Shown here piece after piece: positions 18,802 to 25,141 of a DNA stretch of 64,000 bases; the stretch's first letter is position 1; every line of letters begins with the position of its first letter. The stretch spans positions 682,001 to 746,000 of the forward strand of contig JADJVX010000018.1 in NCBI GenBank assembly GCA_016710385.1, given 5' to 3'. Both the position numbers and the translations under genes were made by a program. Below the pieces are notes generated by a model. The model was not told where the DNA came from, ran no database searches, and saw only the letters and a list, made by a program, of their open reading frames with translations. This DNA is from Actinomycetales bacterium. Lineage in GTDB: Bacteria; Actinomycetota; Actinomycetes; Actinomycetales; Dermatophilaceae.

Positions 18802-18900
18802 GACTAATTCGGAACCCTACGTTCACCCGTCCGGCTACGTCAGGTAGCGTCACACCCGCCCAACGGCGCAGTCGCAGCAGCCTGAAATCAGGTGACTCTT

Positions 18901-19173
18901 TCACTCGTAGTGCGTCCACATTCGCAGCACGTGCATGATGCGTTCTTCGGGCAGGGCCTCGTATACCAGCCGATGTTGGATGTTGATCCTTCGGGAGTAG
19001 CAGCCGGCCAGATCGCCGACGAGTTTCTCGAAGCGAGGCGGCGCGGCGAACGGATCCTGAGCCACCAGGTCCAACAACTGCTGCGCCTTCGTTTTGAGGC
19101 CCGAAGCCGCTACCTGGCGGGCATCCTTCTGAGCCTGCCGAGAGAAGACCACGGCCCACTCGGGTTCGCTCAC
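18901..19173 (-). CDS. YoeB/Txe-family mRNA interferase toxin
   Basis: 90 aa from GTG 19173 (TTG 19176 is possible); the GTG overlaps the antitoxin stop as GTGA. The YoeB pattern is clear: WAVVFSRQAQKDAR at the start, RFEKLVGDLAGCYSRRINIQHRLVYE in the middle, and HVLRMWTHYE at the C-terminus with the conserved His and Tyr. YoeB toxins bind the ribosomal A site and cleave mRNA. The upstream partner is YefM-like, so this is a complete type II module lying inside the island. Confidence 0.9.
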   Translation of the reverse strand: MSEPEWAVVFSRQAQKDARQVAASGLKTKAQQLLDLVAQDPFAAPPRFEKLVGDLAGCYSRRINIQHRLVYEALPEERIMHVLRMWTHYE

Positions 19174-19412
19174 CAATCGAGTCCTGCCGAACCAGCCTCG
19201 ACGCCCTCGGCTCGTGCGACACGGATGGACTCCGCCAACCCAGGCACAGACCTAAGGAACAGCGTCTCCTGAATCGCGCGCCAGTCATCCTCACCAACCA
19301 GCACGGCGTTGCCGCGCTGTCCCGTGATGGTCAACGGCTCCGACTCCTCATTCACCTGATCGATCAGCCGGTAAAGATTCGCCCTGGCCGACGTGGCACT
19401 CACCGCAGTCAT
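19170..19412 (-). CDS. YefM/Phd-family antitoxin
   Basis: 80 aa from ATG 19412, chosen over a start at 19499 because AGGAGGGG sits six bases upstream. The Phd/YefM signature is present: SATSARANLYRLIDQVNEESEPLTITGQRGNAVLVGEDDW. It neutralises the downstream toxin and, with it, represses the operon by binding upstream DNA. The frame overlaps the toxin start by four bases, which couples translation. Confidence 0.9.
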   Translation of the reverse strand: MTAVSATSARANLYRLIDQVNEESEPLTITGQRGNAVLVGEDDWRAIQETLFLRSVPGLAESIRVARAEGVEAGSAGLDW

Positions 19413-19431
19413 GAACCCCTCCTGAGCCCAG

Positions 19432-19449
19432 CGTACGTTATTGCGTACG
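19432..19449. promoter_or_regulatory. Paired CGTACG operator of the yefM-yoeB module
   Basis: Two CGTACG hexamers at 19432-19437 and 19444-19449, 12 bp centre to centre, separated by TTATTG and placed 20-37 bases before the antitoxin ATG. Each hexamer is a palindrome. Known YefM operators are built from paired TGTACA hexamers with a central TAC/GTA step, so this looks like a GC-shifted version of the same operator. Confidence 0.6.
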
Positions 19450-19514
19450 CCAAGCCACCACATTAGGCCGACGGATCGCGTGGTTTGCGGCCTCGACATG
19501 CGACGCCTCAGCCG

Positions 19515-20171
19515 TCAGCTCCTGCGGTTGAGGCGTTCGAGTGAGCGGTAAACCTGAGACCGCGTCGGCGGCGCCGGGAGCGCCTGGGCCGCGTTTGCCG
19601 AGAAGGACTGCAGCAGGTAGCCCACGAGGCGGCGCCACGCATCGGGTGCTGTGTCTCGCGTGGCTGCCACTACTCCAGCGTTCGCCATCAGGATGAGTGG
19701 AACGTCTTGGTGCGTGAAGTCCGCACGAAGGTGCCCCGTGGCCTTGGCGCGAGCAATGAGCGCTCCGAGCTTGGCGCCAGCCTTCCTACGGTCGGCTTCG
19801 AGTCCTTTGGCCGACGGGAACGTCAACGTGAGCACTTCAGCGAAGCCCCGGTCATCAGCCTGCATACGACAGATCGCCTCGATGAACCCCGTGAAGCCAC
19901 GCCACGGGTCCGGGTCGGCAAGCGCGGCGTCCACCGCTGTGACGTAGGAGGTCATCTTCTCTCGGAACACTGCGTCCACGAGATCGTCGCGCGAAGGGAA
20001 CCGCCGAAAGAGCGTGGCGATCCCGACTCCCGCTCTGCGCGCCACTTCGTTCGTCGCGGCGTCCAACCCCTGTTCGGCGAAGACTGCGCGGGCCGCAGCC
20101 AGGATGCGTTCTCGGTTTCGCTCCGCGTCGACCCGCAGCCCTCTGCCCCCGGAGCCGTCCTCCCCTGCCAT
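19515..20171 (-). CDS. TetR-family repressor
   Basis: 218 aa. The N-terminal helix-turn-helix is typical (NRERILAAARAVFAEQGLDAATNEVARRAGVGIATLFRRFPSRDDLV, about residues 19-63); the rest is an all-alpha ligand domain. It is divergent from the doxX-SDR pair and the gap holds two matching palindromes, so it most likely represses that pair and itself. The ligand is unknown; related divergent TetR/oxidoreductase sets often respond to small electrophiles or quinones. Confidence 0.88.
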   Translation of the reverse strand: MAGEDGSGGRGLRVDAERNRERILAAARAVFAEQGLDAATNEVARRAGVGIATLFRRFPSRDDLVDAVFREKMTSYVTAVDAALADPDPWRGFTGFIEAICRMQADDRGFAEVLTLTFPSAKGLEADRRKAGAKLGALIARAKATGHLRADFTHQDVPLILMANAGVVAATRDTAPDAWRRLVGYLLQSFSANAAQALPAPPTRSQVYRSLERLNRRS

Positions 20172-20188
20172 GGTGAGAGCCTACTCGA

Positions 20189-20250
20189 CAACTGGAGTGC
20201 TCGCTCCAGTTGAGCTATCCTCTGATCAAGTGGAGTGTTCGCTCCACTTG
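20189..20250. promoter_or_regulatory. Two TetR operators
   Basis: Two 24-base perfect inverted repeats, each with 9-base arms and a 6-base centre, at 20189-20212 and 20227-20250. Both contain GGAGTG(C/T)TCGCTCC at their core and differ only in a few arm bases. Their centres are 38 bp apart. They fill the gap between the TetR gene start (20171) and the doxX start (20274). Two near-identical palindromes are strong evidence of a dimeric repressor site. Confidence 0.75.
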
Positions 20251-20273
20251 GATGCATAAGGAGCTTGCCCGCC

Positions 20274-20642
20274 ATGAACACTGCCCTTTGGATCGTCCAG
20301 ATCATCCTCGCTCTGATGTTTGTCGTGGCCGGGATCCAGAAGTCGATGCAGCCCAAGGCGAGGTTGGTGGAGAAGCTGCCTTGGACCGAGGACTTCTCAC
20401 CCTGCATGATCCGGTTCATCGGGATCGTCGAACTCCTGGCGGCAGTGGGACTTGTACTGCCCGCCGCTACCGGGATCGTCCCGATCCTCACGCCGCTCGC
20501 AGCAAGCGGCCTGGTCGTGATCATGATCCTGGCCATACTGACCCACCGGCGCCGCGGGGAGACCGGCGCCATCGTCTTCAACGCGGCACTCCTCATGGCC
20601 GCCGCATTCGTGGCTTGGGCTCGGTTCGGCAGCTTCGCATGA
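20274..20642 (+). CDS. DoxX-family membrane protein
   Basis: 122 aa from ATG 20274, chosen for the AAGGAG element upstream. Four hydrophobic segments: ALWIVQIILALMFVVAGIQK, MIRFIGIVELLAAVGLVLP, IVPILTPLAASGLVVIMILA and AIVFNAALLMAAAFVAWARF. This DoxX/DoxD-like fold is a small membrane protein linked in some species to thiol or quinone redox balance. Its stop overlaps the next gene's ATG (ATGA), so the two are cotranslated. Confidence 0.82.
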   Translation: MNTALWIVQIILALMFVVAGIQKSMQPKARLVEKLPWTEDFSPCMIRFIGIVELLAAVGLVLPAATGIVPILTPLAASGLVVIMILAILTHRRRGETGAIVFNAALLMAAAFVAWARFGSFA

Positions 20643-21280
20643 GGGTCACCGTTTTCGGGGCGACCGGCGGGATTGGGTCACTCATCGTGACCGAGTTGCT
20701 CGAGCGCGGTCACGACGTCTCCGTCCACGCGCGGGACACCACCAAGGTCCCTGCCCTATGGGCCAACCGGACGCGAGTGGTCACCGGGCCACTCTCAGAC
20801 CCATCGGTCGTCGATGCGGCGGTCACTGGCGCGGACGCCGTGATCTCGGCACTAGGCCCATCGCTGGACCGCAAGGCGGTTGAACGACCGCTCGTCGCAG
20901 GCACTGCGAACATCCTCGATGCCATGAGACACCACGGTGTGACTCGCTACATCAGTCTCGCCACCCCCAGCGTGGGAGACCCGCACGAGAAGGCGACACT
21001 GCAGCGAAGGGCCGTCGCCTTTATGGGGCGAACCCTCTTGCCCCGGGCCTACGAGGAACTACTCGGCATGACCCGACTAGCCATGAGCCCAGACTTCCGG
21101 TGGACTGTCGTGCGTTTCACCGCACCCAAAGACGGTCCCCCTAAGGAAAGCCTGCGGGTCGGATTCTTCGGCAGCGACAAGATTGGGTTCGCCATCACGC
21201 GCGCGGACATTGCCGCGTTCACCGCTGCCCAGGTTGACGATGACCACTACGTTCACCGCGCGCCGGCGATCAGTAACTGA
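20639..21280 (+). CDS. NAD(P)-binding atypical SDR (NmrA-like) protein
   Basis: 213 aa from ATG 20639, four bases inside the doxX stop. The Rossmann start MRVTVFGATGGIGSLIVTELLERGH has the GxxGxxG form of atypical short-chain reductases. No clear YxxxK pair is seen, so it may be a redox sensor or an NADPH-dependent reductase of unknown substrate. The TetR gene, operators and doxX indicate one inducible unit. Confidence 0.8.
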   Translation: MRVTVFGATGGIGSLIVTELLERGHDVSVHARDTTKVPALWANRTRVVTGPLSDPSVVDAAVTGADAVISALGPSLDRKAVERPLVAGTANILDAMRHHGVTRYISLATPSVGDPHEKATLQRRAVAFMGRTLLPRAYEELLGMTRLAMSPDFRWTVVRFTAPKDGPPKESLRVGFFGSDKIGFAITRADIAAFTAAQVDDDHYVHRAPAISN

Positions 21281-21411
21281 TGGCCTCGCCCATGACGCTC
21301 AGCCATGGTCGAGGTGCGCGACCTGAGCCGGAGTCGCGAGGAGATTCTACGAGCGGGACACCCATGCGGGGAGAGCCACCCGACCCCCGGAACGGCTAGG
21401 CACGGAGTCGT

Positions 21412-22305
21412 TCATGGGCGCCGCTGGCAGCGTGGGCAAAGGAAGGACGAGCGGTTCATGAAGTGCTCGCGCACAATGAGCGTCCCGCAGCGACCGCACG
21501 GACGCCCCTCCTGCCCGTAGGCACTTAGGGACCGGTCGAAGTAGCCGGAGGCCCCGTTGACGTTGACATACAGCCGGTCGAAGCTCGTGCCACCCTGCCC
21601 CAGCGCCTCCTCCATCACCTCGCGGGCATGGCAGAGCAGGCGGCGCAACGCAGGTCGGGTGAGTGCGGCGGATTCCCGCTCGCCGTGGATCCCGGCCCGC
21701 CACAACGCCTCGTCGGCATAGATGTTGCCGATCCCCGACACCACGGTCTGGTCGAGCAGGCCACGCTTGATGGCGCTGCGGCGCGCCTTGAGGCGCGCAA
21801 CCACCCGATCGAGGTCGAAGGCCGGCTCGAAGGGATCGGGTGCGATGTGCGCGATCGCCTCCGGTATGCCGTCCGGCCCGGCGTCGGACAGCGCCATCCC
21901 GCCGAAGGTGCGCTGGTCGACGAACCGCAGTTCCGGGCCTCCGTCGGAGAAGCCCAGCCGGGCGTGCAGGTGCTTCTCCGGGGGCGCGAGGCTGGGTTGG
22001 ACGAGCAACTGCCCGCTCATCCCGAGGTGCACCAGCAGGGCGTATGCCGGTTCGTCGACCTCGACTGGATCCCCTGCGGGTTCGCCCGACGTGCCCGCCG
22101 GGCCAAGGTCGAGCCACAGGTACTTCCCGCGCCGTCGAGCGGCCAGGACACTCGCCCCGATGAGACGCGCGACGAGGTCGTCGGCCCCGGCCAGATGGCG
22201 GCGGACCACCCGTGACCCGGACACCGAAACGGACGCGATGCAGCGCCCGACGACATGCTCGGCGAGGCCCCGACGGACGGTCTCGACCTCGGGTAGCTCC
22301 GGCAC
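21412..22305 (-). CDS. mutM: Formamidopyrimidine-DNA glycosylase (MutM/Fpg)
   Basis: 297 aa. The N-terminus MPELPEVETVRRGL carries the catalytic Pro and Glu; the Lys of RRGKYLWLDLG is also conserved. The C-terminal zinc finger is present (CGRC, REHFMNRSSF, CPRCQ), but the protein ends quickly after it (RRP). The enzyme removes 8-oxoguanine and formamidopyrimidines and nicks the strand. Bases 21527-21546 inside the gene are the core repeated at 17262 and 18782. The present 3' end may therefore have been supplied by an integrated element. It ends two bases from the rnc stop region upstream (start 22305, rnc stop 22307). Confidence 0.96.
   Translation of the reverse strand: MPELPEVETVRRGLAEHVVGRCIASVSVSGSRVVRRHLAGADDLVARLIGASVLAARRRGKYLWLDLGPAGTSGEPAGDPVEVDEPAYALLVHLGMSGQLLVQPSLAPPEKHLHARLGFSDGGPELRFVDQRTFGGMALSDAGPDGIPEAIAHIAPDPFEPAFDLDRVVARLKARRSAIKRGLLDQTVVSGIGNIYADEALWRAGIHGERESAALTRPALRRLLCHAREVMEEALGQGGTSFDRLYVNVNGASGYFDRSLSAYGQEGRPCGRCGTLIVREHFMNRSSFLCPRCQRRP
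21527..21546. repeat. Core sequence inside fpg (candidate integration site)
   Basis: AGGGACCGGTCGAAGTAGCC, encoding Gly-Tyr-Phe-Asp-Arg-Ser-Leu in the complementary strand. It is 20/20 identical to 17262-17281 and 19/20 to 18782-18800. Integration at this point leaves a functional gene if the element brings its own 3' end. Confidence 0.6.
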
Positions 22306-22306
22306 G

Positions 22307-23110
22307 TCAGGTCAGGCTGGCAGCCTGGTCGGCGGCTGGAGCAGCTGGCGCACTCGACGCGGCGGCCTTCACTGGCGTGGCGAGTGCAGGCGTATGCCGT
22401 GCGGTGATGTCCTCCCAGGCCTGCTCGGCAGCACGCTGCTCGGCTTCCTTCTTGCTCCGGCCGCTGCCGCGGCCGAGGATCTCACGACCGACGGCGACCG
22501 ACGCCTCGAAACTCTTCTCGTGATCGGGTCCGGACTCGGCCAGCCGGTACTCCGGAGAGCCGAGCGAGTGCGCCGAACAGAGCTCCTGCAGGCTGGTCTT
22601 CCAGTCCAATCCGGCCCCGAGTGAGGCCGACGTGGTGAGCAGCGGATCGAAAAGGTGATGGACCAGCAGCCCGGCAGCCGCGAGCCCACCCGAGAGATAA
22701 ACGGTGCCGATGAGGGCTTCCATCGTGTCGGCCAAGATCGAGGCCTTGTCCCGGCCACCGGTGGTTTCTTCGCCGCGGCCCAGGTGCACATAGCTGCCCA
22801 GGTCGATCCCCCGGCCGACATCGGCTAACGCCCGCATGTTGACCACCGAAGCGCGCAGCTTGGCCAGCTGCCCCTCCGGGAGATTGGGGTGGACGGCATA
22901 CAGGGTGTCGGTAATGACCAGCCCGAGGACGGCGTCGCCGAGGAACTCGAGCCGTTCGTTGTTCGGCAGCCCGCCGTTCTCGTAGGCGTAGGAGCGGTGC
23001 GTCAGGGCACGCTGCAGGATGTCTTCATCGACGGGCATGCCGATGACACCCTGCAGGAAGTGCCGCAAGGTGTCGACTGGCTCGCCGCGCGAGCCGCCAG
23101 ACGCGGACAT
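22307..23110 (-). CDS. rnc: Ribonuclease III
   Basis: 267 aa from ATG 23110, 15 bases after the rpmF stop; a longer frame to 23194 would overlap rpmF and is not favoured. The RNase III signature NNERLEFLGDAVLGLVI lies near residue 45, with the second acidic cluster (ADTMEALIGTVYLSGG) near 115. A double-stranded RNA-binding domain spans about 165-235 (DWKTSLQELCSAHSLGSPEYRL to KKEAEQRAAEQAWEDI). An Ala/Pro-rich tail follows. It processes rRNA and structured mRNA. Confidence 0.95.
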   Translation of the reverse strand: MSASGGSRGEPVDTLRHFLQGVIGMPVDEDILQRALTHRSYAYENGGLPNNERLEFLGDAVLGLVITDTLYAVHPNLPEGQLAKLRASVVNMRALADVGRGIDLGSYVHLGRGEETTGGRDKASILADTMEALIGTVYLSGGLAAAGLLVHHLFDPLLTTSASLGAGLDWKTSLQELCSAHSLGSPEYRLAESGPDHEKSFEASVAVGREILGRGSGRSKKEAEQRAAEQAWEDITARHTPALATPVKAAASSAPAAPAADQAASLT

Positions 23111-23124
23111 CGCCGGGGCGGCGA

Positions 23125-23319
23125 TCAGCCCTGGTGCTCGCTGCGCTCGGCAGCGGCGTAGTAGCGACCCTTGTAGGTGCCGCAACTCGGGCACGCCTGG
23201 TGCGCAGGGGTGGGGTTGGAGCAGCGCGGGCAGGTGGTCAGCGCGGTCGCCACGGCCTTCCAGTTCGCGCGGCGCGAACGGGTGTTGGAGCGCGACATCT
23301 TCCGCTTCGGAACGGCCAC
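23125..23319 (-). CDS. rpmF: 50S ribosomal protein L32
   Basis: 64 aa. MAVPKRKMSRSNTRSRRANWK is the L32 N-terminus, and CPRC...CPSCGTYKGR forms the zinc ribbon (Cys at about 29, 32, 45 and 48). Its start follows the DUF177 stop by one base. The DUF177-rpmF-rnc-fpg order is conserved in actinobacteria. Confidence 0.97.
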   Translation of the reverse strand: MAVPKRKMSRSNTRSRRANWKAVATALTTCPRCSNPTPAHQACPSCGTYKGRYYAAAERSEHQG

Positions 23320-23320
23320 G

Positions 23321-23908
23321 TCAGGTCCTTCTCTCTTCTTCGCTTCGGTCCGGCCGGTCTGAACGCAGGGTGTTCAGCGCCGCCCATCGGGGGTCGATCA
23401 CGTCATGCCGGTGGTCGGGATCGGCCGCCAGCGGCGCTCCACACTCGGAGCACAAACCTGGACAGTCGGGACGACACACCGGTTGGAACGGCAGTATCGG
23501 CACCACCGTGTCCCGGAGCACGGGTTCGAGGTCGACCAGGTCGCCCGCGAGCTCGTACACCTCGTCCTCGTCCGCGTCGGCGTCCACCTCACGGTGGTGC
23601 GCCGCCCGATCGGCATACGCGAACAACTCCTGAAAGGTCGCCTCCACAGGGAGGGTGACCGGGTCCAGGCATCGCACGCATGCGCCGCCGGCCGTGGCAC
23701 GGACCGAACCCGAGACGAGCACGCCCTCGGAGACGGACTCCAACCGCACCACCAGATCGACCGGCGAACCGGTCGGCACGGCGATGATGTCGGTGCCCAG
23801 CTCCTGCGGCGCTTGCACGTGCCGCGTCACTTCCTGCATCGAACCAGGACGCCGACTGAGCTCCCGGGTGTCGAACACCAGGGGGGCGCGAGGATCGAGG
23901 CGAGTCAT
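23321..23908 (-). CDS. YceD/DUF177 family protein
   Basis: 195 aa from ATG 23908, preceded by GGAAGAC; a longer open frame to 24142 would overlap coaD. It has the DUF177 features: PLVFDTRELSRRPG near the start, a Cys pair (CVRC) near 85, a strongly acidic patch (DADADEDEVYELAGDLVDLEP) near 120, and a Cys-rich CRPDCPGLCSECG motif near 158. In plants and E. coli relatives are linked to 23S rRNA accumulation, and its place directly before rpmF fits a ribosome role. A promoter and a hairpin (23983-24000) lie upstream. Confidence 0.85.
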   Translation of the reverse strand: MTRLDPRAPLVFDTRELSRRPGSMQEVTRHVQAPQELGTDIIAVPTGSPVDLVVRLESVSEGVLVSGSVRATAGGACVRCLDPVTLPVEATFQELFAYADRAAHHREVDADADEDEVYELAGDLVDLEPVLRDTVVPILPFQPVCRPDCPGLCSECGAPLAADPDHRHDVIDPRWAALNTLRSDRPDRSEEERRT

Positions 23909-23982
23909 GTCTTCCGGCAGTGTCGAAGCAACGTCGAGGTTCGGCCCTGACCAGGACGGACAGAGACCGACGTCATAGCCTA

Positions 23983-24000
23983 GCCGACCCTCCCGTCGGC
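23983..24000 (-). terminator. Short hairpin between coaD and the DUF177-rpmF unit
   Basis: 6-bp GC stem (23983-23988 with 23995-24000). It lies 42 bases past the coaD stop on the minus strand. It may be a weak terminator for coaD; no T-tract follows. Confidence 0.4.
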
Positions 24001-24041
24001 TCCCAAAAGAGCCGGTCGGTGGCCCCCGCCGGTATGCCGGG

Positions 24042-24566
24042 TCAGGAGCGTGCGCGCAGCGCAGCCAGGACGACGTCGGGCACCAGACCCGTGATGTCGC
24101 CGCCCAGCGAGTGCACCTCCTTGACCAGCGAGGAAGAGACATGCTCGTATGCCGGGTTGCCCGGCAGGAAGACCGTCTCGACGCCGGTGAGGTGGCGGTT
24201 CATCAGCGCCATCGGGAGCTCGTAGGCGAAGTCGGTGCCGCTGCGTAGTCCCTTGAGGATCGCTTCGACCTGCAGTTCTTGGCAGACGTCGACCAGCAGC
24301 CGGCCGGCAAAGGCTTCGACGCGCACCCGATCGGACACCTGACCTTGTGGCAGGGACTGGCGGATGAGCTCGATCCGGCGTGCGACCGGGAACGTGCCGC
24401 TCTTGGCGGGATTGTGCAGCACCGCGACGACGACCTCGTCGTAGAGCGCGGCCGCGCGGGTGATGACATCCAGGTGCCCGTTGGTGATCGGGTCGTAGGA
24501 CCCGGGGCACAGGCACCGACGCAGCACGTCGGCTGACGAGAGGGAGGGCTCCGACACGCGCGTCAC
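24042..24566 (-). CDS. coaD: Phosphopantetheine adenylyltransferase
   Basis: 174 aa from GTG 24566, which overlaps the rsmD stop as GTGA; GTG 24557 and GTG 24527 would give the more usual 160-171 aa. The nucleotidyltransferase motif CPGSYDPITNGH (TxGH class) lies near the start, and SSSLVKEV near residue 140 corresponds to the second ATP-binding motif. It transfers AMP to 4'-phosphopantetheine in CoA synthesis. It is downstream of rsmD in a conserved pair. Confidence 0.94.
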   Translation of the reverse strand: MTRVSEPSLSSADVLRRCLCPGSYDPITNGHLDVITRAAALYDEVVVAVLHNPAKSGTFPVARRIELIRQSLPQGQVSDRVRVEAFAGRLLVDVCQELQVEAILKGLRSGTDFAYELPMALMNRHLTGVETVFLPGNPAYEHVSSSLVKEVHSLGGDITGLVPDVVLAALRARS

Positions 24567-25141
24567 GCTACCTCGTCCGGGCCAGGGGCATCCGCGAACC
24601 ACACCTTGGTCTCGCCGTAGCGGCGTTCCCCCGCCTCGGCCAACCCGACCGGCCAGGCCGGCTGCGGACCGCGTGACGAGCGCTCGACGACGACGAGCGC
24701 GTCTGGAGCCAGCCAGCGGTGCCCCACCAGCAGGGCGAGCACATCGCCGAGCCGATCGTCGGGCAGGTCGTAGGGCGGGTCGAGGAAGACCAGATCGACT
24801 GGGTGAGAAGGACCCCCGAGGAGCACCTTCTCGACCGTTTCGACGCGGATCTCGGCGACCGCCGACCACCCGAGGGTCTGGGCATTGCGACGCGCAACCG
24901 CGCCAGCGCCTCGGTCGGATTCCACGAGCAGCGCGTGAGCGGCACCGCGGCTCATGGCCTCGAACGCGAGCGCGCCGGACCCGGCATACAGGTCCAGGAC
25001 CCGCGCCCCGGACAGAACGTCGAGGTGATCAAGCCGGGAGAACAGCGCTTCGCGCACGCGATCGGAGGTGGGTCGCGTGCCGGCCCCGGTGGGCGTGCCC
25101 AGACGTCGGCCGCCGGCGCTACCGCTGACGATTCGGATCAT
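24563..25141 (-). CDS. rsmD: 16S rRNA (guanine966-N2)-methyltransferase
   Basis: 192 aa. It begins MIRIVSGSAGGRRLGTPTG, the RsmD signature. The SAM-binding motif LDLYAGSGALAFEAMSRGA lies near 50, and the catalytic tetrapeptide DPPY (FLDPPYDL) near 121. It methylates G966 of 16S rRNA during 30S assembly. It starts one base after the recG stop and overlaps coaD by four bases. Confidence 0.95.
   Translation of the reverse strand: MIRIVSGSAGGRRLGTPTGAGTRPTSDRVREALFSRLDHLDVLSGARVLDLYAGSGALAFEAMSRGAAHALLVESDRGAGAVARRNAQTLGWSAVAEIRVETVEKVLLGGPSHPVDLVFLDPPYDLPDDRLGDVLALLVGHRWLAPDALVVVERSSRGPQPAWPVGLAEAGERRYGETKVWFADAPGPDEVA

Noticed and set aside
18749..19297. 182-residue minus-strand frame next to the toxin gene
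   Set aside because: It overlaps the toxin in another frame and ends in the non-functional fpg fragment; no independent support.
24042..24869. 275-residue version of CoaD
   Set aside because: The first 100 residues are out-of-frame rsmD sequence; CoaD family starts fit GTG 24566 or later.
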